DNA of 64,000 bases from Proteus appendicitidis. Its GTDB lineage: Bacteria > Pseudomonadota > Gammaproteobacteria > Enterobacterales > Enterobacteriaceae. Position 1 is the stretch's first letter. Each line of letters starts with the position of its first letter. The translations under genes and the position numbers were made by a program. Of the stretch, positions 17,388 through 26,261 are shown one piece after another. The notes under the pieces are model-generated. The model ran no database searches. It was not told the DNA's origin and worked only from the letters and a program-made list of their open reading frames with translations. The DNA lies in NCBI RefSeq assembly GCF_030271835.1, contig NZ_CP127389.1, forward strand, positions 3,446,001 to 3,510,000, written 5' to 3'.

Positions 17388-18689
17388 TTAAGCAGCAACA
17401 ACAGCCATTGCAGTTAATGCAAAGAAGAACCCTGCAATCGTTGCACTCATTAAGTTAGAAAGTGTACCAGCCAGCACAGCTTTCATACCTAAACGCGCCA
17501 CGTCTTTACGACGGTTTGGTGCCATTCCACCTAAACCACCTAGCAGTACAGCAACGGAAGAAAGGTTAGCAAAACCGCACAGCGCAAAGGAGATAATTAT
17601 CTTTGTCTGCTCTGACAAGATGATTAAGCCTGATGCAGCAACTTGAGCCTCATCCTGTAGATATTTGCTAAATTCAGAGTAAGCATAGAATTCATTAATA
17701 ACCAGTTTTTGACCAATAAAGGAGCCAGCAACGGTCGCTTCACTCCAAGGCACACCGATTAAGAAAGCAATAGGTGCAAAAACCCAACCTAAGACTAATT
17801 CTAATGAGAAATTCTCATAACCAAACCAGCCACCAATACCACCGAGGATACCATTAACTAATGCAATTAACGCAACGAAAGCAAGTAACATAGCACCGAC
17901 GTTAAGTGCAAGCTGTAAACCTGAAGAGGCGCCCGCCGCTGCAGCATCAATAATATTTGCTGGTTTTTCTTCATCGGTCATTTTATCCAGCGCATCTTTT
18001 TGATCGTCTGGCGTTTCGGTTTCAGGGATCAATAATTTAGCAAAGAGTAAACCACCTGGAGCCGCCATAAATGATGCTGTAATCAGATACTCTAATGGCA
18101 CGCCCATACTAGCGTATCCAGCAAGGACTGAACCCGCAACAGAGGCTAGACCACCACACATAACAGCAAAGAGTTCTGAAGTTGTCATTCTTGCAATATA
18201 AGGGCGAACAACAAGCGGTGCTTCTGTTTGTCCAACAAAAATATTTGCAGTTGCAGACATCGATTCTGTTCGTGATGTACCCAGTACTTTTTGTAAGCCA
18301 CCACCGAGAATTTTAATGACTACTTGCATAATGCCAAGGTAATACAGCACTGCAATTAGTGAAGAGAAGAACACGATAACAGGCAGTACGCGCAGGGCGA
18401 ATACGAAGCCGCCACCACCAAACAACTCGAACATTTTATCTGATACTAGCCCTGCAAATAGGAAGCTCATCCCATTATTGCCGTAATCAATAACATTCTT
18501 AACGCCATCAGAAACCGCAAGAAGCACCTCGCGACCACCGTCGGAATAAAGAACAAATGCACCTAAGCCAATCTGAATAAGGAATGCGCCACCAACTGTA
18601 CGTAGTCTAATTGCACGTCGATTGCTGGAAAACAGAATGGCTATCAAGATTAATGTTGCCATTCCGACCAAGCTCATAATGAGTTGCAT
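17388..18689 (-). CDS. nupC: Concentrative nucleoside transporter, Vibrio NupC (CNT) type
   Basis: This inner-membrane Na+- or H+-coupled symporter brings nucleosides to the Deo enzymes. Starting at ATG 18689 it has 433 residues and aligns closely with the structurally known Vibrio cholerae CNT, for example MSLVGMA at the start and GQTEAPLVVRPYI, which contains the nucleoside-binding GQTEAP loop. GFANLSSVAVLLGG near the C-terminus holds the second binding motif. The family has eight transmembrane helices plus re-entrant hairpins. The ORF extends upstream to 18839, but the extra 50 residues have no homologous look. It reads toward deoC from a separate promoter with a CRP-like site. Confidence 0.9.
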   Translation of the reverse strand: MQLIMSLVGMATLILIAILFSSNRRAIRLRTVGGAFLIQIGLGAFVLYSDGGREVLLAVSDGVKNVIDYGNNGMSFLFAGLVSDKMFELFGGGGFVFALRVLPVIVFFSSLIAVLYYLGIMQVVIKILGGGLQKVLGTSRTESMSATANIFVGQTEAPLVVRPYIARMTTSELFAVMCGGLASVAGSVLAGYASMGVPLEYLITASFMAAPGGLLFAKLLIPETETPDDQKDALDKMTDEEKPANIIDAAAAGASSGLQLALNVGAMLLAFVALIALVNGILGGIGGWFGYENFSLELVLGWVFAPIAFLIGVPWSEATVAGSFIGQKLVINEFYAYSEFSKYLQDEAQVAASGLIILSEQTKIIISFALCGFANLSSVAVLLGGLGGMAPNRRKDVARLGMKAVLAGTLSNLMSATIAGFFFALTAMAVVAA

Positions 18690-18849
18690 TGAAGGGTCCC
18701 TGTTCACATAAAAATTTAATGGATTATCAATAATGCCCTTGCCAGAGATTATTGACTCTTTTTGCCAGATAATTATACCCAGTCTAAGAAAAGAACCCTC
18801 GATATCCACCACAAATAGAGTCTGAAAAAAGTAACACAAAAGTCATAAA

Positions 18850-18865
18850 TGAGAGGTGCATCACA
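18850..18865 (-). promoter_or_regulatory. Putative CRP site upstream of nupC
   Basis: On the minus strand TGTGA-TGCACC-TCTCA matches the CRP consensus except for one base. It lies about 165 bp before the nupC ATG, in line with co-regulation with deo. Confidence 0.5.
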
Positions 18866-18977
18866 CAAAAAGAGGAGAAAACGCATTTATTGAATAGGCT
18901 AAATAGAGAGAAAACATCATTCGATTAACAAACTATGTATTCCGCTTTAACCAGCAAAGTTAAATGCAATTCGAGAA

Positions 18978-19760
18978 CTAGGTAATATTGTTAAGCCCAA
19001 ATAATTGTAGGCTATTGAGGTAGAGTTGCTCTGCGATCACCTCTGGTGATCCTTGCCGCAACTCACAGAGTTGGGAAAAAACGTTCTGAATACGTTCAGG
19101 GCGATTAGGCTCACCTTGAAAACCACTCACAGGCATATCAGGAGCATCTGTTTCTAATAACAGAAATTCTAGTGGTAACGACGCAATTGCACGGCGAGTT
19201 TTCTGCGCTCGCTCATAAGTAATCGTTCCACCAACGCCAATAAAATAGCCTTGCTGAATAAACTTTTCTGCCTGTTGCAAACTTCCTGCAAAACCATGAA
19301 TAACCCCTTTGCGAGGCACATCATAACGGCGTAAAAGCGCACTTAACTTATCGTGGGTTTTACGTGAATGCAGGATCACCGGCAAATCAAATTCAATTGC
19401 GAGTTTAAGCTGTGCAATTAAAAACGCCTCTTGCTTTTCAGGCTGAGGATTATCCATATAATCATCAAGCCCTATCTCTCCGATGGCAACACAACGAGAA
19501 GTTGTTTTTAATTTCTGTTTTAATTCCAAGAGATGCTGTTCAGTGTGCTCTTCAATATATAAAGGGTGTAACCCCAATGCACAATATAATTGATGATGAT
19601 TATTAGCTAACTCTGCAACAACATCAAAATTCCAACGTGCAACAGCGGGAATAATTATTTTTTCAACATGAGCTTGATGCGCTAGTGACAAGCTGTTGGC
19701 AAGATCATCATAAAAAACAGGAAAATCAAAATGGCAGTGAGTATCAATAAATTTATTCAT
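18978..19760 (-). CDS. yjjV: TatD-family metal-dependent hydrolase YjjV
   Basis: The 260-residue TIM-barrel protein carries the TatD metal ligands: DTHCHFD at residues 5-11, GEIGLDDY near 94, LHSRK near 129 and LLETDAPDMP near 201. TatD proteins are metal-dependent DNases or phosphoesterases; the true substrate of YjjV is not settled. It overlaps yjjU by 8 bp, so the two are translated together, and yjjU-yjjV is the order found in E. coli upstream of deoC. In this genome nupC sits between yjjV and deo, and yjjWI has moved elsewhere in the window. Confidence 0.9.
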   Translation of the reverse strand: MNKFIDTHCHFDFPVFYDDLANSLSLAHQAHVEKIIIPAVARWNFDVVAELANNHHQLYCALGLHPLYIEEHTEQHLLELKQKLKTTSRCVAIGEIGLDDYMDNPQPEKQEAFLIAQLKLAIEFDLPVILHSRKTHDKLSALLRRYDVPRKGVIHGFAGSLQQAEKFIQQGYFIGVGGTITYERAQKTRRAIASLPLEFLLLETDAPDMPVSGFQGEPNRPERIQNVFSQLCELRQGSPEVIAEQLYLNSLQLFGLNNIT

Positions 19761-20817
19761 TCTGAATTTTCCTCACGTCAGGATGTACGCTTCGCGTTCC
19801 CTGCTGAATAATAGAAGCATTCTCCGCTTTATCAGCCTTCGCTTCTTCTTCAAACAAGCTAAAGACTTTTTTATCATACTGTTTGAATTTTTTCTTAGCG
19901 AAATGTTGACCAATTGTCGCCAGAAAATAGCGCCCACAACGTCTACCCACATGATAATCATGATTTAATGCATTTAAACGGCTTCCTAATGCACTAGATT
20001 GCAATGTCGTTGGTGGATATATTTCAATAACTACAACATCTTCTGGGGGAGATTGGATAAATTTAATGGTGTCGGTATAAGTTTCGATATGTACTTGTGC
20101 CATCTCCATAAAGCGCTGCAAACGGCTATTTTCAAACCATCTCCCCATACGATCAACCCATTCTGTTGTGTATTGATATTCAGAAGGAACGGTACGAACA
20201 ACGACAATGGTACGACAGCCACGTCGATAAGCTTCTCTCACAGGAATAGCATCACTAATACCCCCATCATGATAAACAACATCATGAAATAAGACACCAT
20301 TACGATAAAAAGCAGGAATAGCGCTGGATGCTTTGATTATATCAAGCCAAGTCGGTTCATCGGGCTGAAAGTAATTTGCCTGAAAATTATCAGAACGACT
20401 TGCCACCATATAAAATTCGCGGCCTGCATCAAAACGGCGTAATGCTGTTGGTATATCAAGAGGCATCTCTTTGGCTGTCGTTTCTATATACCAATCAAGA
20501 TCGAGTAAATTGCCGCCACGGACAAAGCGAATGGGATTGAAGAATTGGTTATTGGTTGTATAGCGATTAATAATTTTACGTGCATACCCACGCTGACCAC
20601 AGGCAAAAGCAGATAAATTTTGCGCCCCTGCAGATACCCCGAGTAAAATATCAAAGGGATCAAATTGTGATCGCATAAATTCATCAAGGACACCCGCAGT
20701 AAAGATCCCACGTTGCCCCCCGCCTTCACAAACTAAAGCAACTTTACCTTGTGGTAATGATGATTGAAATTCGAGTGCTGTAATATTATTTAATGTGACA
20801 GGTATATACTTCCCCAT
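19753..20817 (-). CDS. yjjU: Patatin-like phospholipase YjjU
   Basis: The 354-residue protein (E. coli YjjU 357) has the full patatin catalytic layout: the oxyanion hole GGGQRG near residue 31, the nucleophile serine in GVSAG near 61, and the DGG aspartate of YHDGGISDAI near 192. Patatin-like proteins are lipid acyl hydrolases; this one has no signal peptide and should be cytosolic. The ATG at 20817 is chosen because GGAG lies 5 nt upstream. The C-terminal 40 residues are charged (KKKFKQYDKKVFSLFEEEAK). It is coupled to yjjV by an 8-bp overlap. Confidence 0.92.
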   Translation of the reverse strand: MGKYIPVTLNNITALEFQSSLPQGKVALVCEGGGQRGIFTAGVLDEFMRSQFDPFDILLGVSAGAQNLSAFACGQRGYARKIINRYTTNNQFFNPIRFVRGGNLLDLDWYIETTAKEMPLDIPTALRRFDAGREFYMVASRSDNFQANYFQPDEPTWLDIIKASSAIPAFYRNGVLFHDVVYHDGGISDAIPVREAYRRGCRTIVVVRTVPSEYQYTTEWVDRMGRWFENSRLQRFMEMAQVHIETYTDTIKFIQSPPEDVVVIEIYPPTTLQSSALGSRLNALNHDYHVGRRCGRYFLATIGQHFAKKKFKQYDKKVFSLFEEEAKADKAENASIIQQGTRSVHPDVRKIQNE

Positions 20818-20945
20818 AATGTCTCCTTTATACAACTTAACAAAGGATACCCTCACATTTTTTTGACGTCATTAATTTTACGTATTCAGACAAATAAATT
20901 AGACACTATCTTCTTAGCGTATGACTAGCATAAAAGAAAATCATA

Positions 20946-21290
20946 TTATGATTTGATATTTACATCTGAGTCTACGCTTTTAACACCTTCAAGTTTTTCA
21001 ATAACTTGTAATATTTTTTCTTCTTGCGCTTTACTATCAACAAAACCTGAAAGAAAGACATGTCCAAATTCAGTACGAATAGAAATATTGTCACTATCGA
21101 TGTCTTGCATTGGCAATAGCGTCTCTTTAATTTTATTAGAAATAGAAGTATCACTTAAATAGTGACCTGTATTATTCCCATTATTATTAATTTCGTTATA
21201 CCACGATGTTTCGGCTGATGCGCCCATACTGACAAAAGCTAAACTCATTGACATTACTAGCGCTAATTTTAGCGTTTTATATTGTTTCAT
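20946..21290 (-). CDS. Periplasmic BON-domain protein, OsmY-like
   Basis: The 114-residue protein has a Sec signal peptide (MKQYKTLKLALVMSMSLAF, cleavage after ASA) and one BON domain (residues about 50-113: DTSISNKIKE, VFLSGFVDS, AQEEKI, GVKSVDSDVNI). E. coli OsmY has two BON domains and about 200 residues, so this is a half-length version. It sits where osmY sits in E. coli, between prfC and yjjU. BON domains bind phospholipid; OsmY is an osmotically induced periplasmic protein and chaperone. The start ATG follows GGGGGAG; the longer in-frame start has no merit. Confidence 0.8.
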   Translation of the reverse strand: MKQYKTLKLALVMSMSLAFVSMGASAETSWYNEINNNGNNTGHYLSDTSISNKIKETLLPMQDIDSDNISIRTEFGHVFLSGFVDSKAQEEKILQVIEKLEGVKSVDSDVNIKS

Positions 21291-21670
21291 TGCTCTCCCC
21301 CTAATCACAATAACGGCGATAGGAAATATGTGTGTTTTAATATCTGTATTTTTATGAAGTACTACAAAATTTTAACAATCCAAGCTATTACACTAATAAG
21401 CTATTAGAGTTAAATAAAGCAAAAAATAACAAATAAAGACTAATCCTAATTATTTTATTCTAATAATAACTAATAAAACTATAAAAAAAATTACATATAT
21501 TTATAAATAAGTATAAAAACGGGCATCATGTTAGCAGAAAAAAAAAGGAGTAATTCCAAATGAAGAAGGGTTTTTCGGTAGGATATTAGGGGTATGCAAA
21601 GCACATTTAACAAAGAAAATCGGCTCTTTCACTGAGGTTTATTAAGAGTAAATACTCAACAAAGCGAAGA
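21291..21670. other. Intergenic region upstream of osmY-like gene
   Basis: This very AT-rich stretch should contain the promoter of the osmY-like gene. On the plus strand AAGGAG (21545-21550) precedes a 9-codon frame MKKGFSVGY (21560-21589). I see no other gene. Confidence 0.35.
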
Positions 21671-21706
21671 AACAAAAAAGGCTATATTAAAAATATAGCC
21701 TTTTCA
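21671..21706 (-). terminator. Terminator of prfC
   Basis: AAAGGCTATATT (21677-21688) and AATATAGCCTTT (21692-21703) form a perfect 12-bp stem with a 3-nt loop. The minus-strand side is followed by TTTGTTTC. It lies beyond the repeat element, which is therefore in the prfC 3' untranslated region. Confidence 0.82.
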
Positions 21707-21724
21707 TTAAGTTAAACACTCAGA

Positions 21725-21925
21725 ATAAGTATGTGACTAGTGCGAATAAACGTAGTCAACAACGCTGCAACTTGAAACATAACAACACTCTTACTCTAAA
21801 TAATTCGAGCTGTAACTAGGCGACAAGTGAATGAGTCGCTAGGAGCATACATAAGTATGTGACTAGTGCGAATGAACGTAGCCAACAACGTTACAGCTTG
21901 AAGTATGACGAGTAAGAACGAGTAT
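21725..21925. repeat. Interspersed palindromic repeat, one full and one partial copy
   Basis: The 52-bp segment at 21725-21776 recurs at 21851-21902 with about five mismatches, an offset of 126 bp; both contain AAGTATGTGACTAGTGCGAA. The second copy is part of a full element whose ends TTCGAGCTGTAAC (21804-21816) and GTTACAGCTTGAA (21890-21902) are imperfect inverted repeats, so it can fold into a long hairpin. From memory, similar elements (gcgaacgcagccaacaa... and relatives) are scattered in Proteus, Photorhabdus and related genomes. It abuts the prfC stop codon. Confidence 0.7.
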
Positions 21926-23515
21926 TTAGTGTTCACGGGTCTGATGGAATTCAACCTCAGGATAACGCTCACGCGTTAAATTCAAGTTAACCATCGTTGG
22001 TGCGATATAAGTTAAATTATCGCCACCATCAAGTGCCAAGTTTTGTTCGTTTTTACGTTTAAACTCTTCGAGTTTTTTCTCGTTATTACACTCGACCCAG
22101 CGTGCTGTTGAAACGTTAACGGATTCATAAATCGCTTCAACGTTATATTCACTCTTCAATCTTGCAACAACCACATCAAACTGAAGCACACCGACAGCAC
22201 CTACGATTAAATCGTTGTTCGCCAGTGGTCTAAAGACCTGTACAGCACCCTCTTCTGATAGCTGTACCAACCCTTTAAGTAACTGCTTCTGTTTTAACGG
22301 ATCACGTAAACGAATACGGCGGAACAATTCTGGGGCAAAGTTTGGAATACCTGTAAACTTCAGGATCTCGCCTTGGGTAAAGGTATCACCAATTTGAATT
22401 GTACCGTGGTTATGAAGACCGATAATATCCCCTGGATATGCATGTTCAACGTGAGAACGATCGCCTGCCATAAAGGTTAATGCATCGGAAATCACTACAT
22501 CCTTTTTAATTCGAACTTGGTGTAATTTCATTCCTTTATCATACATACCAGATACAACGCGTAGGAATGCAACACGGTCACGGTGTTTAGGGTCCATATT
22601 GGCTTGGATCTTAAAGACGAAACCTGTGAATGTTTCTTCCGAAGCGGTAACTTCACGCATATCTGTTTGGCGAGGCATTGGTGCTGGCGCCCATTTTACG
22701 AGGCCATCAAGCATATGGTTAACACCAAAGTTACCTAATGCAGTACCAAAGAACACTGGGGTTAATTCGCCAGCTAAAAATGCCTCATGATCAAATTCAT
22801 GAGAAGCACCTAATACTAACTCTAATTCATCACGTAATTGACTTGCTAAATCATCACCAATAGCTTCATCAAGCTCTGGGTTATCTAACCCTTTGATGAC
22901 GCGAGAATCCTGAATGGTATGTCCTTGTCCTGTTTGATAAAGATAGGTTTCATCTTTCAGAATGTGATAAACCCCTTTGAAGAGTTTTCCGCAACCAATA
23001 GGCCAAGTCACAGGGCTACACGCAATTTTTAATTCTGTTTCAACTTCGTCCATGACTTCCATTGGATCACGAATATCACGGTCGAGTTTATTCATAAAAG
23101 TCAGAATTGGGGTATCACGTAAACGTGTTACTTCCATTAACTTACGAGTACGATCTTCGACCCCTTTAGAAGAGTCAATTACCATTAAACAGCAGTCAAC
23201 TGCGGTTAAAGTACGATAAGTATCTTCTGAGAAGTCTTCGTGCCCTGGGGTATCTAATAAGTTAACTAAGCAATCTGCATAAGGGAACTGCATGACTGAG
23301 GTTGTAATAGAAATACCACGTTGTTTTTCCATTTCCATCCAGTCAGACTTTGCATGCTGATTTGAACCACGACCTTTTACGGTTCCTGCACGTTGAATTG
23401 CTTGTCCGAATAACAACACTTTTTCAGTGATGGTTGTTTTACCCGCATCGGGGTGGGAAATAATGGCAAAAGTTCTACGACGAGCAACTTCTTGCTGAAA
23501 AATAGGATTAGACAT
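21926..23515 (-). CDS. prfC: Peptide chain release factor 3
   Basis: RF3 is the GTPase that recycles RF1 and RF2 from the ribosome after termination. From ATG 23515 it has 529 residues, the E. coli length. The G-domain motifs are SHPDAGKTT (P-loop, residues 17-25), [12 protein letters not shown], and FMNKLDRD. The sequence aligns with E. coli RF3 throughout. A TTG one codon upstream is in frame but unlikely to be used. It is followed by the osmY-like gene as in E. coli. Confidence 0.97.
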   Translation of the reverse strand: MSNPIFQQEVARRRTFAIISHPDAGKTTITEKVLLFGQAIQRAGTVKGRGSNQHAKSDWMEMEKQRGISITTSVMQFPYADCLVNLLDTPGHEDFSEDTYRTLTAVDCCLMVIDSSKGVEDRTRKLMEVTRLRDTPILTFMNKLDRDIRDPMEVMDEVETELKIACSPVTWPIGCGKLFKGVYHILKDETYLYQTGQGHTIQDSRVIKGLDNPELDEAIGDDLASQLRDELELVLGASHEFDHEAFLAGELTPVFFGTALGNFGVNHMLDGLVKWAPAPMPRQTDMREVTASEETFTGFVFKIQANMDPKHRDRVAFLRVVSGMYDKGMKLHQVRIKKDVVISDALTFMAGDRSHVEHAYPGDIIGLHNHGTIQIGDTFTQGEILKFTGIPNFAPELFRRIRLRDPLKQKQLLKGLVQLSEEGAVQVFRPLANNDLIVGAVGVLQFDVVVARLKSEYNVEAIYESVNVSTARWVECNNEKKLEEFKRKNEQNLALDGGDNLTYIAPTMVNLNLTRERYPEVEFHQTREH

Positions 23516-23792
23516 CAATGGTGATCTTCTAGTTGATAGACGAGAGAATGTAAGGCACTGATATATTTCTATAAGTAATAATTAAAGTGACTATAAAGAC
23601 ATTCAACCCGTAAGTTAATCTTAATTGGCGCTTATTTTCGCCTATCTTGCCTGTATACACAATCAATGGTTGCGTAATTGGTTACCATTTCTACAATTTA
23701 AACTGCAATACTCACTCTTGTAACAGTTAATATTGTAACAAGAGAACAGCATGGAAGTGTTCAACACGACATAAATGTCTATTTTTTAGAAA

Positions 23793-24707
23793 TCATATAC
23801 CGAGAACATCTTTCAGCTTTTCTAGGGCTTGTGCATGTTTATCATTCGGCATTCTTGCCAAATTGATTTGTTTCCATTTGATGGCAGGAAGCTCACTGGC
23901 TCCATCCAAGCCGAGTAAAGACCAATTGGGCTTTCGATTTTTAAAGGATAGCAAAAAATCCTTTTCAATATTGGTCATTCCTTGGTGAATAAGGTCTACT
24001 AGGCGCACCCTTACGGCTTCTAGTTCCGCCAACGGAACATCCGTCTCGGCCATATTGGTAAATTCACCTTCATAGGTGGCAGTAATATCCTTAAATTGCG
24101 GACTGAGCAATTCAGCCATTGGCCGATTATGACTTGATAAATAGACGAGTAATGCTTTACGAATTTCATCCGTTAGCCCTTCATTCTCCAAAAGCCACTT
24201 AACATCAAATAAGTCTCTTGGATGCTGTCTATCCAATGCTGCACATATCTTTCCTGCATAAAGATCAGCTAGATCAACAACAGGCATTTCAACATAACCA
24301 AATTCGTCTTCTACGGCTGTGCAAACTTCCATCAACTTTGGTTCATAAACAGTACCGCGCAATACTGGTGATAGCTCGACTTTGATCTGCACACTATTGC
24401 GAGCAACGATCAACCTCAGGGCATCGCGTTTTGACCGATAGGCTTCTGTTAGCTCGACGTCTTTAAACGCTATTTTTAAATCCGCGCTAATAGCATCAAG
24501 AGCATCACAGATTTCCTGTAAAGCATCATCACGGCTTTTCATTGGCAGATACACCAAATCAATATCGACCGATAAACGAGGAAAGTCTCTGACAAATAAA
24601 TTGATTGCTGTACCACCTTTGAGCGCAAAACATTTCTGTTTGGCAACGAAAGGCAATACTTGTATCAAAAGCTGTACTTGTTTGTAATAAATACTATTTC
24701 TATCCAT
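23793..24707 (-). CDS. AbiEii-type nucleotidyltransferase toxin
   Basis: The 304-residue protein is the toxin of an AbiE type IV toxin-antitoxin pair. The nucleotidyltransferase signature is KGGTAINLFVRDF followed by SVDIDLVYLP (residues about 29-54), giving the G-G/S and DxD metal ligands. VELSP, near residue 115, may supply the third acidic ligand, and DLYAGKICAALDRQHPRDLFDVKWL near 150 is the conserved AbiEii helix. Known AbiEii toxins transfer nucleotides and cause bacteriostasis, which gives phage abortive infection. The ATG begins one base after the stop of the antitoxin gene, so expression is coupled. Confidence 0.88.
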   Translation of the reverse strand: MDRNSIYYKQVQLLIQVLPFVAKQKCFALKGGTAINLFVRDFPRLSVDIDLVYLPMKSRDDALQEICDALDAISADLKIAFKDVELTEAYRSKRDALRLIVARNSVQIKVELSPVLRGTVYEPKLMEVCTAVEDEFGYVEMPVVDLADLYAGKICAALDRQHPRDLFDVKWLLENEGLTDEIRKALLVYLSSHNRPMAELLSPQFKDITATYEGEFTNMAETDVPLAELEAVRVRLVDLIHQGMTNIEKDFLLSFKNRKPNWSLLGLDGASELPAIKWKQINLARMPNDKHAQALEKLKDVLGI

Positions 24708-24708
24708 A

Positions 24709-25551
24709 CTAAACTGATCCTTTACTTGCCAATGCCATATGCTGAGGTACTGTTATTAGATACTCTGTATCTAACTTTCCACCTTTAGCAACAACACGTT
24801 TACCTGAGCCTAAATCGTAATTTTCTACATTTAATTTATCAAACCAAGAATAAGCTTGGCGTTTTGCAAGCCAAAAGAACAAGCGTTTGACCTTTACGCT
24901 TTTACACGCTTTTAAAAGCGTATCAAGCTTTCTTGGAGATAAGTTTACCAACCCCTGCATTAACTCATCGGCATGTTCAAATGACACACTTTCAGGCAAA
25001 TCTACCAACACCTCTAATATGGCTTTTTCCGGACATGAAAAATACACAGGTGGCAATTGCTCTTCCCATTTATACTCTTTAACGAATGCTCTATCTTTTA
25101 ATAAGCTATCAGGCCAAAGTTTACTTGTACTATGCCCCTCGAACTTAATTGGTAATGACAGTCTCGCAAGCCAGGAGGGAAGCTTTCTCGCTGCATATAA
25201 ATGAATATGAGGTGTACTCCCTAATGACAAATATTGTGACAAACCAGATATGGAAAGCGCTGACAATCCACCGACCACAACAGGCGGAAGTTGTTCATCT
25301 ACATTTTTATCCATCATACGCTGCATAGAAGCTACTACGCCTTCCCAAGTGACAGATCGGGAATACTGGCTGTAAACACCTGTAGCTAGTAGCAATAACG
25401 TATCGGTTTTGACAGCGTTATCTAATGAATGAGCACTCAAGCCCTGCTCTGCAAGCCATTTCTTTGTAGCTAACATGCCATAAGGTAAAAGAGTTTTAAG
25501 AGACTGTTTATAAGACTCTTTCGCCGTTTCTCGCTGGGAATGACTAATCAT
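24709..25551 (-). CDS. AbiEi-type antitoxin and autorepressor
   Basis: The 280-residue protein is the AbiEi partner. It has an N-terminal region (residues 20-60, PYGMLATKKWLAEQGLSAHSLD) that fits the winged-helix domain of these antitoxins, then GVYSQYSRSVTWEGVV and a C-terminal domain rich in Lys/Arg (LSPRKLDTLLKACKSVKVKRLFFWL). In studied pairs the antitoxin counters the toxin without binding it and represses its own promoter by binding two inverted repeats. Two matching palindromes are visible upstream here. No close Shine-Dalgarno is seen before the ATG at 25551; AAAGGA lies about 20 nt upstream. Confidence 0.85.
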   Translation of the reverse strand: MISHSQRETAKESYKQSLKTLLPYGMLATKKWLAEQGLSAHSLDNAVKTDTLLLLATGVYSQYSRSVTWEGVVASMQRMMDKNVDEQLPPVVVGGLSALSISGLSQYLSLGSTPHIHLYAARKLPSWLARLSLPIKFEGHSTSKLWPDSLLKDRAFVKEYKWEEQLPPVYFSCPEKAILEVLVDLPESVSFEHADELMQGLVNLSPRKLDTLLKACKSVKVKRLFFWLAKRQAYSWFDKLNVENYDLGSGKRVVAKGGKLDTEYLITVPQHMALASKGSV

Positions 25552-25597
25552 TTCTAAACACCAAATCCTTTCTCTAGTTTATCTTTTTATCATTTCG

Positions 25598-25686
25598 CGG
25601 CGCAATTCGCCGTAAAACCTAAATTTAGTAAACTATCATAATAAGAAGTGGTTTACCATTCTTTCCATTCACGGCGAAAATCGCCG
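25598..25686 (-). promoter_or_regulatory. Paired palindromic operators of the AbiE operon
   Basis: CGGCG-CAATT-CGCCG (25598-25612) and CGGCG-AAAAT-CGCCG (25672-25686) are perfect 5-bp dyads with 5-bp spacers, 74 bp apart, in otherwise AT-rich DNA. A -10-like TATGAT lies between them on the minus strand. The layout fits the two-site cooperative autorepression described for AbiEi antitoxins. Confidence 0.7.
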
Positions 25687-26215
25687 CATAATAGCCAATT
25701 TTTAAACCCACACGACTAAAACCTAGAAGGCTTACTTAGTTTAGTCTATGAGTAACATCTGCAATACTTTGGTTTGTTTGCTTTATAAGAACCAATCTAG
25801 CTATCGCCTTATAAAGCAACCTTGTTTTCATTGAAACGCTTAACGTACCTATGTTGACTAAAAATTTTACAAGCTACCTTTCTGAGCAACGAATAAAGCA
25901 AAGAATTAGCCTATTTATTTTAGGTTAAAATCGGGATTGAATATAAGGATCAAAATAAATCCTCCTTTATTTGGATTTAATTTTGTCTATATTTAGAGAT
26001 TAATCACTTTATTTAAAACAAAAATAAATATTCAATTTACTTATTTTAAATACTATTCACCTTTTCAACATAGTTATAATCACCTAACGTTTTAAAATTA
26101 AACAATGACAAAAGTGAAATTAACTTGATAAATTTACATTAAGTAAAAACAAAGATAAATTTTAAATACAATTAATAAAAAATAAAATTCTAAGACTTAA
26201 AATAAAATAAAAAAA
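25687..26215. other. Gene-free AT-rich tail beside the AbiE module
   Basis: More than 500 bp between AbiE and rimI contain no credible reading frame. The one clear structure is a perfect 12-bp inverted repeat, TTGCTTTATAAG at 25778-25789 and CTTATAAAGCAA at 25808-25819, with an 18-bp loop. E. coli has yjjG between rimI and prfC; nothing like it is visible here. Confidence 0.5.
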
Positions 26216-26233
26216 ACGCCTAATAGAAGGCGT
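26200..26233 (-). terminator. Terminator of holD-rimI
   Basis: ACGCCT (26216-26221) and AGGCGT (26228-26233) form the stem; on the minus strand a run of eight T follows. It lies 29 bp past the rimI stop. Confidence 0.8.
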
Positions 26234-26261
26234 CTTAAATTTAACTTAAATAAAGATTTAA

